Of a stretch of DNA of 64,000 nt, positions 44,237 to 53,367 are shown in pieces (position 1 is the stretch's first letter; each line of letters begins with the position of its first letter). The DNA comes from JAZBPO01 sp963691775 (lineage in GTDB: Bacteria > Pseudomonadota > Gammaproteobacteria > Pseudomonadales > Azotimanducaceae). Below the pieces are notes generated by a model that saw nothing but the letters and a program-made list of their open reading frames with translations, was not told where the DNA came from and ran no database searches. Location: the NCBI GenBank assembly GCA_963691775.1, contig OY829369.1:1550001-1614000 (forward strand), in the 5' to 3' direction. Position numbers and translations under genes: made by a program.

Positions 44237-44614
44237 ATGCAGCCCACCTTCAGCCTCGCCAACGGCCTTGCGCTGCTGTTCGCCCTCATCTGCGCTGGCT
44301 GCGTCGGCAACGCCCTGTTCCAGTTCGTGATCGGCCAGCACTACCTGATCCCCACCTTCTGGCTCGCCTTCGCGATGCTCTCCGGCAACTTTGCACGCTA
44401 TGCCCTGGCCGGCGCACGCTGGGCCCAGGAGATCGTGTTCTGGTGTGGCGCACTCGCGAGCTGCACGCTGTTCATGGGCATCTTCTTCGCCAAGACCCCG
44501 AAGGCACTCCTTGGCGGCGCCTTCCTGCCGGTGTGGATCGGCCTCTTCCTCGCTCTGGCCTTCCTCACCTTCCATCACGCGCGCAGCCACCAGCTCTTCG
44601 GTGATCGGTCGTGA
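44237..44614 (+). CDS. Four-helix membrane protein, unknown function
   Basis: 125 residues with four hydrophobic helices (about 8-30, 38-58, 65-85, 93-112) and a short basic tail. No family recognised. The stop overlaps the GTG start of the next gene (GTGA), which implies co-translation. Confidence 0.65.
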   Translation: MQPTFSLANGLALLFALICAGCVGNALFQFVIGQHYLIPTFWLAFAMLSGNFARYALAGARWAQEIVFWCGALASCTLFMGIFFAKTPKALLGGAFLPVWIGLFLALAFLTFHHARSHQLFGDRS

Positions 44615-45720
44615 CGAAGCGCGCACGCCTCGCCTTCAGCGCACTGCTCGCAGGCGCACCGCTGCTTGCCGCGATCGCGGCCACGCCCGACGTGGAGATC
44701 GCCCGCGCTGAGCCCGCGCGCACAGCAATCGGCAGCGCGCTCGACGCCGTGGCCAGCACCACCTTCGACTGCGCGGACATCGCAGCCGCCGAGGCCGCAG
44801 GCGCGGCACTCTGGGCGCGCGGGGTCGCCGCAGGTGCTGCTGCCCTCGACGATCGCCCCCTGTACTGGGCGCGCTTGCGCACCGCGGGGACGCTCTCTGC
44901 AGGCGTCCTGCCGACCTGCGCCGGCGCGGCGATCTTCGAGTCGACATCGCGGGGCTTCGCAGACGTGCAGTTCGATGACGCAGCCGATCTCCGCGTGCTC
45001 GTCACCGGCTTCGACCCCTTCCTCCTCGACCGCGAGATCACTCAGAGCAATCCCTCTGGCGTCACGGCGCTGGCGCTGGACGGTGATCGCCACGCTTTCG
45101 CAGGCAAGCAGGTGCAGATCGAGACAGTAATCGTTCCGGTCCGCTATCAGGACTTTGACGACGGTCTCGTGGAGACGACGCTCGTGCCCCTTGCCGAGCG
45201 CCTAGGCGTGGATCTGCTCATCACCGTGAGCATGGGCCGCTCGGACTTCGACCTGGAGCGCTTCCCGGGGCGCCGCCGCTCGGCGACGGCCCCGGACAAT
45301 CGCAACGTCCTCACCGGCGCAAACGCCGAAGCCCCTCTCGTGCCCGCCCTCGGCGACGGCCCCCTGGCGGGACCGGAGTTCGTCGAGTTCACGCTTCCCA
45401 TCGAAGCGATGCTCGAGGTCGGCGGCGACTACGCGGTCCACGACAACCGCACCGTGACGACGCTTGAGGCAGGCACGCTCGATGCGCCGAATCTGGAGGC
45501 CCTGGCAGACCAGACCGCCGTACGCGGCGGCGGCGGCGGCTATCTCTCGAATGAAATCAGCTACCGGGTCGTGAACGCCCTCGCCCGATCGGGATCGAGC
45601 ATCCGCTCCGGCCACATCCACACCCCGCGCATGCCCGGCTACGATCGGGAGACCGTCGAGGGCATCGTCACGCAGACGGAAGCGCTCGTGCTGTCGGCAG
45701 CAAGGGCGCTGCTCGACTGA
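44611..45720 (+). CDS. Exported pyroglutamyl peptidase (C15)-like protein with Cys to Ser change
   Basis: 369 residues. An N-terminal export signal (about 1-24) is followed by an alpha-helical region and a C15-like core beginning VLVTGFDPF (129-137) and SNPSGVTAL. The pyroglutamyl peptidase nucleophile motif Y(L/V)CN is YLSN here (Ser313), and the catalytic histidine motif is GHIHTP (His337), with the same 24-residue spacing as the family. It may therefore be a serine variant, a binding protein or an inactive paralogue. The N-terminal addition and secretion are unusual for this cytoplasmic family. GTG start overlaps the upstream stop. Confidence 0.7.
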   Translation: MTKRARLAFSALLAGAPLLAAIAATPDVEIARAEPARTAIGSALDAVASTTFDCADIAAAEAAGAALWARGVAAGAAALDDRPLYWARLRTAGTLSAGVLPTCAGAAIFESTSRGFADVQFDDAADLRVLVTGFDPFLLDREITQSNPSGVTALALDGDRHAFAGKQVQIETVIVPVRYQDFDDGLVETTLVPLAERLGVDLLITVSMGRSDFDLERFPGRRRSATAPDNRNVLTGANAEAPLVPALGDGPLAGPEFVEFTLPIEAMLEVGGDYAVHDNRTVTTLEAGTLDAPNLEALADQTAVRGGGGGYLSNEISYRVVNALARSGSSIRSGHIHTPRMPGYDRETVEGIVTQTEALVLSAARALLD

Positions 45721-45917
45721 GGCGCCGCTGAATCAACCGCAGGCACGGCTTCACGCCCAGGATCGGCCATTGACCGCGATCTTCGCCGCGCGTCTTTGGA
45801 CCGCGCTCGAAGAAGCGCAGCCGCCTGCCGTTCGCGTGCGGGCACAAGGAACGGGCATCCATTTGCAGCCCCTTCCGACGGCACTGCCTACTGCCTGCCC
45901 CTGCAGCGCCCGGCGGC

Positions 45918-47204
45918 CTACTGCGCTCCGTCGGTATCGGCATCGCCATTGGCATCGCCATCGGCATCGGCATCGCCATCGGCATCGCCGCCGCCTTCTG
46001 AGGGCAGGGCCGCGCACAGCGCGTCGACGTCGGCCGCCGCGAGGCCAAGGTCCTCGAGTACCGCGCGCGTGTCCGCGCCGAGGGCCTGGGGGTGGCCGCC
46101 GAGCGTCGTCGGCGTGGCCGAGAAGGCATAGGGCGACCGGACGCTGCGATAGGTCCCCGCCTGCGGATGCTCACGCTCGGCGAACATCCCCACCGCCTGC
46201 AGATGCGGATCCTTGAGCACGGCCGCATTGCTGTTCGCGCGCATGGCCGGAATCTGCGCTTCGCCCAGAATCTGCACCCATTCCTCGGTCGTTCGCGTCG
46301 CCGCGATCTCCTCGACGATCGCGTACAGCGCATCGGTATTCACGGTCCGCGCACCGTGTTCCGCGAAGCGCGGATCGGTGGCGAGTTCGGGCCGGCCGCC
46401 GAGTTCGAAGAACCGCAGCCACTGCTCGTCGAGATAGGGAACGATGCAGATGAAGCCGTCCGCGGTGGCGTAGGGCTTGCGGAACGGACTCACCGTACGC
46501 GCATAGCCCATGGGTCCGTCGATGGCGGGATAGGTCTGACCGTAGAGGTTCTCCACCATGTGGAAGTGGGTGAAGGCCTCGAACATGGGCACGGACACGA
46601 ACTGCCCCTCGCCCGTTCGTTCGCGGTGATAGAGCGCTGCGAGCGTTGCCCCGAAGGCGTACAGACCTGCGGACTTGTCGGCGACGATCGAGGGCGCGTA
46701 CTGCGGCGGGCCACCATCTCGAATCGTGGCCAGGTCGGCGAAACCGACCGCGCCCTGCACGAGATCGTCGAGCGCCTGCCTGGGGGCGTAGGGGCCGTCG
46801 GCGCCGTAGCCGGCACAGTGCACGTAAATGATGTCCTCGCGCAGCGCACGGACGGCCTCGTAGCCGAAGCCGAGGCGCTCCATGCCCGCAAGGCGCACGT
46901 TGTGGAAGAAAACATCGGCAGACTCGAGCAGCGCGGAGAACGCGCGCGTGCCTGCAGGGGCTGCTAGATCCAGGGCCACCGAGCGCTTGTTGCGATTCAG
47001 CGCCATGAAGATCGGCCCGAAGCCCGGTGCCGGCGACTCGCCGGCGTGGCGCATCACCTCGCCGCCGCGATGCGGATTCTCGATCTTGATGACCTCGGCG
47101 CCGAGGTCCGCGAGCATCTGCGAGGCGAAGGGGCCGAACACGATCGACGACGCGTCGATGACGCGCACGCCTGTGAGCGGACCGCCTGAAGCCGATGAGG
47201 TCAT
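45918..47204 (-). CDS. CaiB/BaiF family (class III) CoA-transferase
   Basis: 428 residues. The family hallmarks are GVRVIDASSIVFGPFASQMLADLGAEVIKIE, ALNRNKRSVALDL, and the catalytic Asp at about 146-147 in QALDDLVQG. Such enzymes move CoA between acids such as carnitine, oxalate, succinate or bile acids; the substrate cannot be told. The C-terminus ends in GDADGDADADGDANGDADTDGAQ, encoded by a hexanucleotide repeat (about 45930-45990). A ferredoxin gene lies just upstream on the same strand. Confidence 0.92.
   Translation of the reverse strand: MTSSASGGPLTGVRVIDASSIVFGPFASQMLADLGAEVIKIENPHRGGEVMRHAGESPAPGFGPIFMALNRNKRSVALDLAAPAGTRAFSALLESADVFFHNVRLAGMERLGFGYEAVRALREDIIYVHCAGYGADGPYAPRQALDDLVQGAVGFADLATIRDGGPPQYAPSIVADKSAGLYAFGATLAALYHRERTGEGQFVSVPMFEAFTHFHMVENLYGQTYPAIDGPMGYARTVSPFRKPYATADGFICIVPYLDEQWLRFFELGGRPELATDPRFAEHGARTVNTDALYAIVEEIAATRTTEEWVQILGEAQIPAMRANSNAAVLKDPHLQAVGMFAEREHPQAGTYRSVRSPYAFSATPTTLGGHPQALGADTRAVLEDLGLAAADVDALCAALPSEGGGDADGDADADGDANGDADTDGAQ
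45930..45990. repeat. Hexanucleotide repeat (ggcatc-type) inside the CoA-transferase 3' end
   Basis: About ten imperfect copies of GGCATC/GCCATC. It encodes the Gly-Asp-Ala-Asp tail, a probable slippage tract that can change tail length without frame loss. Confidence 0.8.
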
Positions 47205-47253
47205 GAAGGGTGTCCTGCCCCGGCGGCGCGCGCCGGAGCGGGCACGGGGCGTA

Positions 47254-47574
47254 TCAGCCCTGGAACTCGGGCAGATCGACAGTCAAGCCGTCGAGATCAC
47301 CGGTGAACGCGATCTGGCAGGACAGGCGCGAATTGCCCTGGCGCTCCGGGTTCAGGTCGAGCATGGACTCTTCCATGTCGCCGATGCTGCCCGTTTTGTC
47401 CAGCCAGTCCGCCTTCACGTACACATGGCAGGTCGCGCAGGAGCACTGACCACCGCAATCGGCATCGATCCCGGGCACGCCATTCTGAATCGCATTTTCC
47501 ATGACCGAGATGCCCTCAGTCGCAACGACCTCATGCTGGGTGCCGTCGTGCTCGATGAAAGTGATGGTCGCCAT
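47254..47574 (-). CDS. Adrenodoxin-type [2Fe-2S] ferredoxin
   Basis: 106 residues. The cluster ligands are Cys40, Cys46, Cys49 and Cys86, with spacing C-x5-C-x2-C-x36-C, which is the vertebrate/bacterial P450-type pattern. Such ferredoxins feed electrons to cytochrome P450s or Rieske oxygenases. No P450 or ferredoxin reductase gene is in the window, so the partner must be elsewhere. It sits 49 bases upstream of the CoA-transferase gene on the same strand. Confidence 0.95.
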   Translation of the reverse strand: MATITFIEHDGTQHEVVATEGISVMENAIQNGVPGIDADCGGQCSCATCHVYVKADWLDKTGSIGDMEESMLDLNPERQGNSRLSCQIAFTGDLDGLTVDLPEFQG

Positions 47575-47709
47575 GTGCTGACTTCTCTCCGCAGATGAAC
47601 AGAACGACCGCGGATTCTAGTGGTGACCGGCACCGATGGCCATGCGCAGATCAGCGCGCGAAATCCGTTGCTATGCTCGCCACGGGGGAAGGAGAGCCGC
47701 ACGTTCCAT

Positions 47710-48337
47710 ATGCAGTCACCGCAGGACCGTGCGCACGTTTCGCTCGCGGGGCCCTGGCACGTCGTCGTAGACCCGTACGAAACCGGCTCCCGAGACATCT
47801 TCGGTAATCCGAACGCGCGCGGCTTCCATCTCGGCGAATCGCCCGCCACGCGGTGGTCGGCCGAGTACGACTTCAAGGCGGATGCGGCCGACGGCGTGCA
47901 TCGCAGCTACACCCTCGACGACCCCCTCGCCGAAGACCTCGACATGATCGGCTGCAATCAGTACCTCGGCTGGTACCACACGAAGGTCGACGACATGGTC
48001 GCGAACACCTTGCACTCGGATGCAACGCGGCCACTCGTCATGAGCGAATTCGGCGCCGGCGCCGGCGCATGCGGCGCGGCGGCGACGACGAGCGCTGGAC
48101 CGAGGACTATCAGGCTGCGGTGTACCGCGCGCAGTTCGCCATGCAGGCGCACATCCCGTTCCTGCGCGGCACCTCACCGTGGATCCTGAAGGATTTCCGC
48201 ACGCCGAAGCGCCCGCTCCCGGGCATCCAGGACTACTTCAATCGCAGGGGGCTCGTGGACGAGCGCGGCGAGCGGAAACTGGCTTGCAGGTGGTCCACGA
48301 CCACTACGCAACGCTTCAGGGGCGCAAGACCCCGTAG
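47710..48337 (+). pseudogene. Remnant of a family 2 glycoside hydrolase (beta-glucuronidase-like)
   Basis: The N-terminal fragment (SLAGPWHVVVDPYETGSRDI...) is that of beta-glucuronidases. It jumps after about 60 residues directly to the C-terminal catalytic part (MIGCNQYLGWY, and RPLVMSEFGAGA with the nucleophile Glu), so the middle of roughly 350-400 residues is deleted. Then a frameshift near 48070 leads to TSPWILKDFRTPKRPLPGIQ, and another near 48290 to VVHDHYATLQ and a stop at 48335. The 3' end overlaps the convergent nucleotidyltransferase gene. A GGGGAAGGAG site still precedes the ATG. Confidence 0.8.
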
Positions 48338-49077
48338 CGCTCCGGGTCCTCGCCGATGCGCCGCTGCGCATCGGCGTAGGACTCGGGATTGCCCACGTCG
48401 AGAAGCGGACCCTCGTGCGCCCAGCCGTACACCGGAGTGCGCGCATGGAGCCAGGCAAGGAAGTGCCCGGGCGCGTCCGGATCACCGCCGGCGGCGAGAT
48501 AGGCCTCGATGCGCGCGCCGACGCCGCGCTGGAAAAGGTAGAGCGGCGCGGCGCTGTACGGGCTGACGGGCACGGCCGGCTTTTCCACGAACTCGAGCAC
48601 GCGGCCGTCTGCCCCGAGACGCGCATTGCCGCGCCGGCTCCGGTCGGCGACGTCCGGATTCTCCCGCACTGCGACCACACTGCCATCCGTCGACCCAGCG
48701 CGCGCAACCATGGGCGCAAGGGGGAAACCGAGCAGCGTGTCCGTGCCGAGCACGAGCAATGGCGCCGCATCGCCGATGTGCTCGAGCACGAAGCGAAGAT
48801 CGCCGATGGCCCCGAGTCTGGAATCCGCGTCCAGGGCACCATCGTTCAGCGCCTCGACATCGCGCGCTTCACTCTCCTGCCGCCATGCGTCGAAGTGCCC
48901 GGCGAAGCGGGCATTGCTCACGAGCACCACGCGCGCAACGCCATCGAGCGCGCGCACGCGGGCAAGGATGTGATCGAGCAGGGTCGCGCCGCCAAGCTCG
49001 ATCAACGCCTTCGGCCGGTCGCCGATGAGCGCGGCGAGGCGGGTTCCGAACCCGGCCGCAAGGAGCACGACGTTCAC
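48316..49077 (-). CDS. Sugar-1-phosphate nucleotidyltransferase-like protein
   Basis: 253 residues with the nucleotidyltransferase start MNVVLLAAGFGTRLAALIGDRPKALIELGG and metal-binding region VLGTDTLLGFP. It resembles MurU/RmlA-like pyrophosphorylases that make NDP-sugars from sugar-1-phosphates. It overlaps the galactokinase-like gene (GTGA), so the pair probably acts in sequence: sugar to sugar-1-phosphate to NDP-sugar. The beta-glucuronidase remnant next to it suggests a uronic acid as the original sugar, which is inference. Confidence 0.85.
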   Translation of the reverse strand: MNVVLLAAGFGTRLAALIGDRPKALIELGGATLLDHILARVRALDGVARVVLVSNARFAGHFDAWRQESEARDVEALNDGALDADSRLGAIGDLRFVLEHIGDAAPLLVLGTDTLLGFPLAPMVARAGSTDGSVVAVRENPDVADRSRRGNARLGADGRVLEFVEKPAVPVSPYSAAPLYLFQRGVGARIEAYLAAGGDPDAPGHFLAWLHARTPVYGWAHEGPLLDVGNPESYADAQRRIGEDPERYGVLRP

Positions 49078-50267
49078 AGGGGCCCCGCCCCGGCTGCCGG
49101 CCGGGTCGCGAATGAAAAGCTCTGGGCAGCGAACTCCGGGTGCACTTTGGCGTAGCGCGCGTGTGTCTCGATCGCGATGTCTTCGGCCGCATCGGCATCC
49201 ACGAGGGCCACGCAGCAGCCGCGAAAACCAGCTCCGGAGAAGCGCGCGCCGTACACGCCGGGTTGTGCGTCCAGCGCCCGGAGCAGATCGATCATGCGCG
49301 GGCTGCCCGTCTCATAGGCGTGGATCGAACTGTCCGCGGAAGCGCGCATGGCGGCCCCGAAGGCTGCGAAGTCACCCGCCTGCCAGGCCGCAAAGCCCGC
49401 ATCGACCCGTGCCGTTTCCGTGAGGAAATGGCGCGTCCGGCGCGCGAGCGGCTCCGGCAGTTCCGGCCCGTGCGTCGCGAGCGCGCCGCGCGGCAAGTCG
49501 CCGAGGCGCGGCGCCGGATCGGGGTGCGCAACGCGAACGGCCAGTTCGCGGGCTGCGGCGCGGCATTCGGCAACGCGATCATTGAAGGCGCTGCCCGCGA
49601 CAAGAGGTGCCCGCTCACCGGAGGAGATCGCGAGGAAGCGCACGGCCGAGGCGTCTGGCGCCCGCGCGCGCTCGTGGCGCAGCGTGCGCGTGTCGATGCG
49701 CACCAGTGAGTCTCTTGCGCCGAACACCACCGCAGCCGGGTCCAGCAGGCCGTTCGCGAGGCCGAGGAACGCCTGCTCGATCCGCCCCTGGGCACGCACG
49801 AGCCCCTCTCCGTCCAGCCGCGTGCCGCTGCGCGCAGCGAGCACGAGCAGATAGGCAATCCCGACGGCCGCAGAAGAGGACAACCCCGCTTCGGCCCAGG
49901 CGCCGTCGACCAGTCCGACGAACCCGCCGGAACCGTGCTCGAGCGCGCGCACGGCGCCGCGGGCGTAGTCCCCCCAGTCGCCGGCCGGCGCAATCACAGC
50001 ATTCAAGGCAAAGCGGACCGTGCCCTCGAAGTCACGGGAAGCAAGCGTCACCGTGTCTTCAGCGACCGGGAGCCATGCCAGCAGCAACGCGTGCTCTGCC
50101 GCGAGCGCGCACACTGCACCGTACTGATGGTCTACGTGCGCGCCGAGCGGGCAGATGCGATAGGGCGCACGCACCACGCGCACCTCGCTCGCCGGCGCAC
50201 CGGTGCGCGCGGCCAGCGCTTCGCGCAGGCGCGCGGCGCGCCCCTCTACGTCTGCGTCAGCGAGCAC
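49074..50267 (-). CDS. GHMP-family sugar kinase, galacturonokinase-like
   Basis: 397 residues of the galactokinase family. Instead of the galactokinase signature GRVNLIGEHTDY it has APYRICPLGAHVDHQYG (34-50), which matches the signature of galacturonokinases (PYRICPLGAHIDH). The ATP motif is GLSSSAAVGIAYL (128-140), and SGAGFRGCCVALV is motif 3. It probably phosphorylates an anomeric uronic acid or related sugar. A GTG start at 50267 lies two bases after the threonine dehydratase-like gene, and the 3' end overlaps the nucleotidyltransferase gene, so all three form an operon. Confidence 0.85.
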   Translation of the reverse strand: MLADADVEGRAARLREALAARTGAPASEVRVVRAPYRICPLGAHVDHQYGAVCALAAEHALLLAWLPVAEDTVTLASRDFEGTVRFALNAVIAPAGDWGDYARGAVRALEHGSGGFVGLVDGAWAEAGLSSSAAVGIAYLLVLAARSGTRLDGEGLVRAQGRIEQAFLGLANGLLDPAAVVFGARDSLVRIDTRTLRHERARAPDASAVRFLAISSGERAPLVAGSAFNDRVAECRAAARELAVRVAHPDPAPRLGDLPRGALATHGPELPEPLARRTRHFLTETARVDAGFAAWQAGDFAAFGAAMRASADSSIHAYETGSPRMIDLLRALDAQPGVYGARFSGAGFRGCCVALVDADAAEDIAIETHARYAKVHPEFAAQSFSFATRPAAGAGPL

Positions 50268-50269
50268 GG

Positions 50270-51229
50270 TCAGTGCGCGAGGACGTGCGCCAGTTCGTCA
50301 GGGGTGAGGCGTGCACCGCAGGAGATGACCACCACGCGCGCATCGGGCTCTGCAGCAAGGAACCGCTCGCCCGCAGCGAGGGCGACGCCCGCCGCCCCTT
50401 CCACGAGCTGGTGTTCGGTGAACAGCATGCGGCGCACCGCGTCCGCAATCGCGTCTTCCTCGACGTCGATCCAGTCGGTCACGAGATCGCGGCAGATCGG
50501 GAAGGTGATCGCGTTGTCCTCGATGCCCCCCGCCGTGCTGTGCGAGAGCGTGTCGGAGGCGTCGATGTCGATGATTTCGCCCGCCAGCACCGATGCATGC
50601 ATGGCGGCGTCGACCGCAGGCTGAGCGCCGACCACGCGCGTGTTCGGCGCGGCGTGCGCAAGCCAGGTGGCAATGCCGGAAATGAGCCCGCCACCGCCGA
50701 TGGCGACCACCACGGCGTCCACGCCGTCCCAGCCGACCTCCGGCAACTGTTCCAGGAGTTCCACCGCGATGGAGCCCTGACCCGCCGCAACCACCGGATC
50801 GTTGTAGGGCGATACGAAGGACCGCCCCTCCTCCTCTGCCATGCGCCGCGCGGCCCGTTCGGCGTCGGCGCAGTTGTCGCTGGCGACGATGCGCACCTCG
50901 GCACCGAGCCCCTTCAGGCGCTCGATGATCGCCGCGTCGGTGTTCTGCGCAACGCACACGGCAACGGGCACGCCGAGCTCGCGGCCCGCCGTGGATACCC
51001 CGATGCCGTGATTGCCGGTGGAGGCGGTGATCACGCCCGCGTCCGGCGAACCAAGGGTGAGCAGACGCGAGAAGGCACCGCGGATCTTGAACGAGGAGGA
51101 GCGCTGCAGATGCTCGGACTTGATCGCGAGCGGGCGCCCGAAGGCCTCGCTGAGCAGCAGCGGCGTGCGTCGAACGTGGCCACGGATGCGCTCCGCGGCG
51201 CTGGCGACGAGATCGGCATTCACGGTCAT
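50270..51229 (-). CDS. Threonine/serine dehydratase or racemase-like PLP enzyme
   Basis: 319 residues of fold-type II PLP enzymes. The PLP lysine is Lys48 in SSSFKIRGAF, the substrate loop is ASTGNHGIGVS, and the glycine loop is GGGGLISGIA. Length without an ACT domain suits a catabolic threonine ammonia-lyase or serine racemase. GGAGG precedes ATG 51229. It is the first gene of the leftward operon with the sugar kinase; a functional link to that pathway is not obvious. Confidence 0.9.
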   Translation of the reverse strand: MTVNADLVASAAERIRGHVRRTPLLLSEAFGRPLAIKSEHLQRSSSFKIRGAFSRLLTLGSPDAGVITASTGNHGIGVSTAGRELGVPVAVCVAQNTDAAIIERLKGLGAEVRIVASDNCADAERAARRMAEEEGRSFVSPYNDPVVAAGQGSIAVELLEQLPEVGWDGVDAVVVAIGGGGLISGIATWLAHAAPNTRVVGAQPAVDAAMHASVLAGEIIDIDASDTLSHSTAGGIEDNAITFPICRDLVTDWIDVEEDAIADAVRRMLFTEHQLVEGAAGVALAAGERFLAAEPDARVVVISCGARLTPDELAHVLAH

Positions 51230-51346
51230 GGGCGGCCTCCGAGACGGGCCGACATCAGAGCATCCGCCCGGGGAGCGGACAAGGGCACTCGGGCGAAGGC
51301 GGCGAGCCCGGTATACTGCGCCCGTTCCGTCTCGACCCCGCACCCG

Positions 51347-52327
51347 ATGGCCAAACTCTATTTCCTGCCGCGCACGGCGCTGAAGGACAACGCCTCGCTC
51401 CTGCGCCTGGGCTGGCGCATCGAAGGCTGGGCCGTGGGCGCCGTCATCGGCCTGCTCCGCATGCTGCCCTTCGAGCGTGCCGTCGCCTGCGCGCGCCGCC
51501 TGTTCCGCGCGGTCGGCCCGCGCACGGGCGTGGCCACCAAGCTGCTGCGCAATCTCGCGATCATGCACCCGGACGAACCCATGAGTGCCCTGCGCAGCCG
51601 CGCCGCCGACAGCATGGGCAATCTCGGCGCCGCGCTCGCCGAGATCGCGAACATCGACCGCATCGGCGCCGATCTCGAACGCCGCGTGGAGTTCGACGTG
51701 CACCCCTCCGTGGCGGCCGTGCTGCGCGATCCGGAAGCCGCCGCCGTGCTCATCACCGGGCACGTTGGGCCCTGGACGCTCACCAACTTCATCGCGGCCT
51801 ACGGCGATTTCCCGCTCACCATCGTGTACGCCCCGGAATCGAATCCCTTCGTGCGCGACCGCATCCTCGCGCTGCGCAGCGCCCTGCCCGTGAAGCTCAT
51901 CGAGCGCGACAACAGCATGCGCGCCCTGCTCCGGGAACTGTCGGCCGGCCACAAGATCGGCCTCGCCTCCGACGTGCGCCTGGACGGCGGGGACTGGGTG
52001 CCACTCCTCGGGCACGATATGGAAACCAACACCGTACCCGCGCGCCTCGCTCTGCGGCAGAAGTGCCCGCTCATCCCCATTCGCTCCGAGCGCCTGCCCG
52101 GGGGCCGCTTCCGCATCACCGCCGAGGCTGCCATCGAACCGGAAGACCCGAGCGCCGACACGGAGGCGAAAATCGCCTCCATGGCGCGGCGCCTGTCGGG
52201 CACCTACGAGCGCTGGATTCGCGAGGCGCCACAGGAATGGATGTGCATGGCACGACGCTGGCCCAAGCACCTGGAGCTGGACGCCGTGGCGCGCGCCGAG
52301 GCCCTGGAGCGAGACCGCGCCGCGTGA
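51347..52327 (+). CDS. LpxL/HtrB-like lysophospholipid acyltransferase, altered motif
   Basis: 326 residues of the lipid A acyltransferase (LpxL/LpxM) family, inner-membrane enzymes that add secondary acyl chains. The hydrophobic N-terminus (about 25-42) is a membrane anchor. The catalytic H-x4-(D/E) motif is His139-VGPW-Thr144, so the acidic partner is missing. NTVPARLALRQKCPLIPI and the C-terminal EWMCMARRWP fit the family. It overlaps the next, canonical homologue by four bases (GTGA). A TATACT -10-like box is at 51312. Confidence 0.85.
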   Translation: MAKLYFLPRTALKDNASLLRLGWRIEGWAVGAVIGLLRMLPFERAVACARRLFRAVGPRTGVATKLLRNLAIMHPDEPMSALRSRAADSMGNLGAALAEIANIDRIGADLERRVEFDVHPSVAAVLRDPEAAAVLITGHVGPWTLTNFIAAYGDFPLTIVYAPESNPFVRDRILALRSALPVKLIERDNSMRALLRELSAGHKIGLASDVRLDGGDWVPLLGHDMETNTVPARLALRQKCPLIPIRSERLPGGRFRITAEAAIEPEDPSADTEAKIASMARRLSGTYERWIREAPQEWMCMARRWPKHLELDAVARAEALERDRAA

Positions 52328-53292
52328 AATTCCTGTTCACCGAACGCTTCGCGCCCGCCATCGAGCAGCGCCCCTGGCTCACACGCCTCGTGTTCCGCGT
52401 GGAAGCCGGCGTCATGTACACGCTGTGGTGGCTGCTGCAGGCGCTGGGACCGGAACGCGCCTCTCGCCTTGGCGCGCGCCTTCTCGGCACCCTCGGCCCC
52501 CGTTCGAAGAGCAAGGACGCCCTCGTCAGGCAGCAACTTCGCGTGGTGGAGCCCGAGGCGAGCGCCGAGCGCCTCGACGAACTCGCCGGCCGCGCCTGGA
52601 CGAGCCTCGGCATGGTCATGGGCGAGTACGCAAACCTCACCGCCATCGCCGAGGACGGGCGCCTGGAGCTCGTGGACGAAGCGGACCTCGCGCGCTATCG
52701 CAATGGCGGCCGGGGCGCGATCTTCTTCGGCGCCCACTACGCCAACTGGGAACTGCTCCCGATCGCCATCGCGCGCGCCGGCGTTCCCATGCTCGCGCTG
52801 TATGCCCCGATCGCGAATCCGGGCCTTGACGCACTCATGGCGCGCGCCCGTACCCAGCTCGGCTGCGGCACTCACGCGCGCGGCGATTCCGTGCGCCCAT
52901 TGGTGAAGCACCTGCGCAGCGGCGGCGCCATCGGCACGCTCATCGACCTGCGCGTGGAAGACGGCGCCGACCTGCCCTTCTTCGGCCACGAGACCCGCCT
53001 GCCCACCACGGCGGCGCGCCTCGCGCTCAGAACCGGCGCAGACCTCGTGCCCCTGCAGGCCGAGCGCGTCGGCACCGCGCGCTATCGCGTGCGTGCCTGC
53101 ACGCCGATCGAGGTGAGCACGCTCGAAGACACCAACGCCGCGGTAGAGGCCACCACCCGGACCATGATCGCGATGATGGAAGACTGGATACGCGCAGACC
53201 CCGCGCTCTGGTTGCTCGCCAATCGACGCTGGGAAAAGCGCATTCTCGACCCCACCTGGGAGGCGCGCCGGGCCGCTCTCGTCGGTTCCTGA
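52324..53292 (+). CDS. LpxL/HtrB-like lipid A acyltransferase
   Basis: 322 residues with the same fold as the upstream neighbour. The active-site motif is intact: His138-YANW-Glu143 (H-x4-E). DLRVEDGADLPFFGHETRLPTTAARLA and the C-terminal WLLANRRWEKR are typical of LpxL-type enzymes. GTG start overlaps the stop of the first copy, so they are co-translated. The pair plus LpxO suggests lipid A acylation and 2-hydroxylation; the altered first copy may be specialised or regulatory. Confidence 0.9.
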   Translation: MKFLFTERFAPAIEQRPWLTRLVFRVEAGVMYTLWWLLQALGPERASRLGARLLGTLGPRSKSKDALVRQQLRVVEPEASAERLDELAGRAWTSLGMVMGEYANLTAIAEDGRLELVDEADLARYRNGGRGAIFFGAHYANWELLPIAIARAGVPMLALYAPIANPGLDALMARARTQLGCGTHARGDSVRPLVKHLRSGGAIGTLIDLRVEDGADLPFFGHETRLPTTAARLALRTGADLVPLQAERVGTARYRVRACTPIEVSTLEDTNAAVEATTRTMIAMMEDWIRADPALWLLANRRWEKRILDPTWEARRAALVGS

Positions 53293-53367
53293 TCCGCGTC
53301 AGCGCCAGCCCGCGCGGGTGCGCTAGAATCCCCCCAGATCGCATCACCCCATCCCCAGAGGTTCGCA

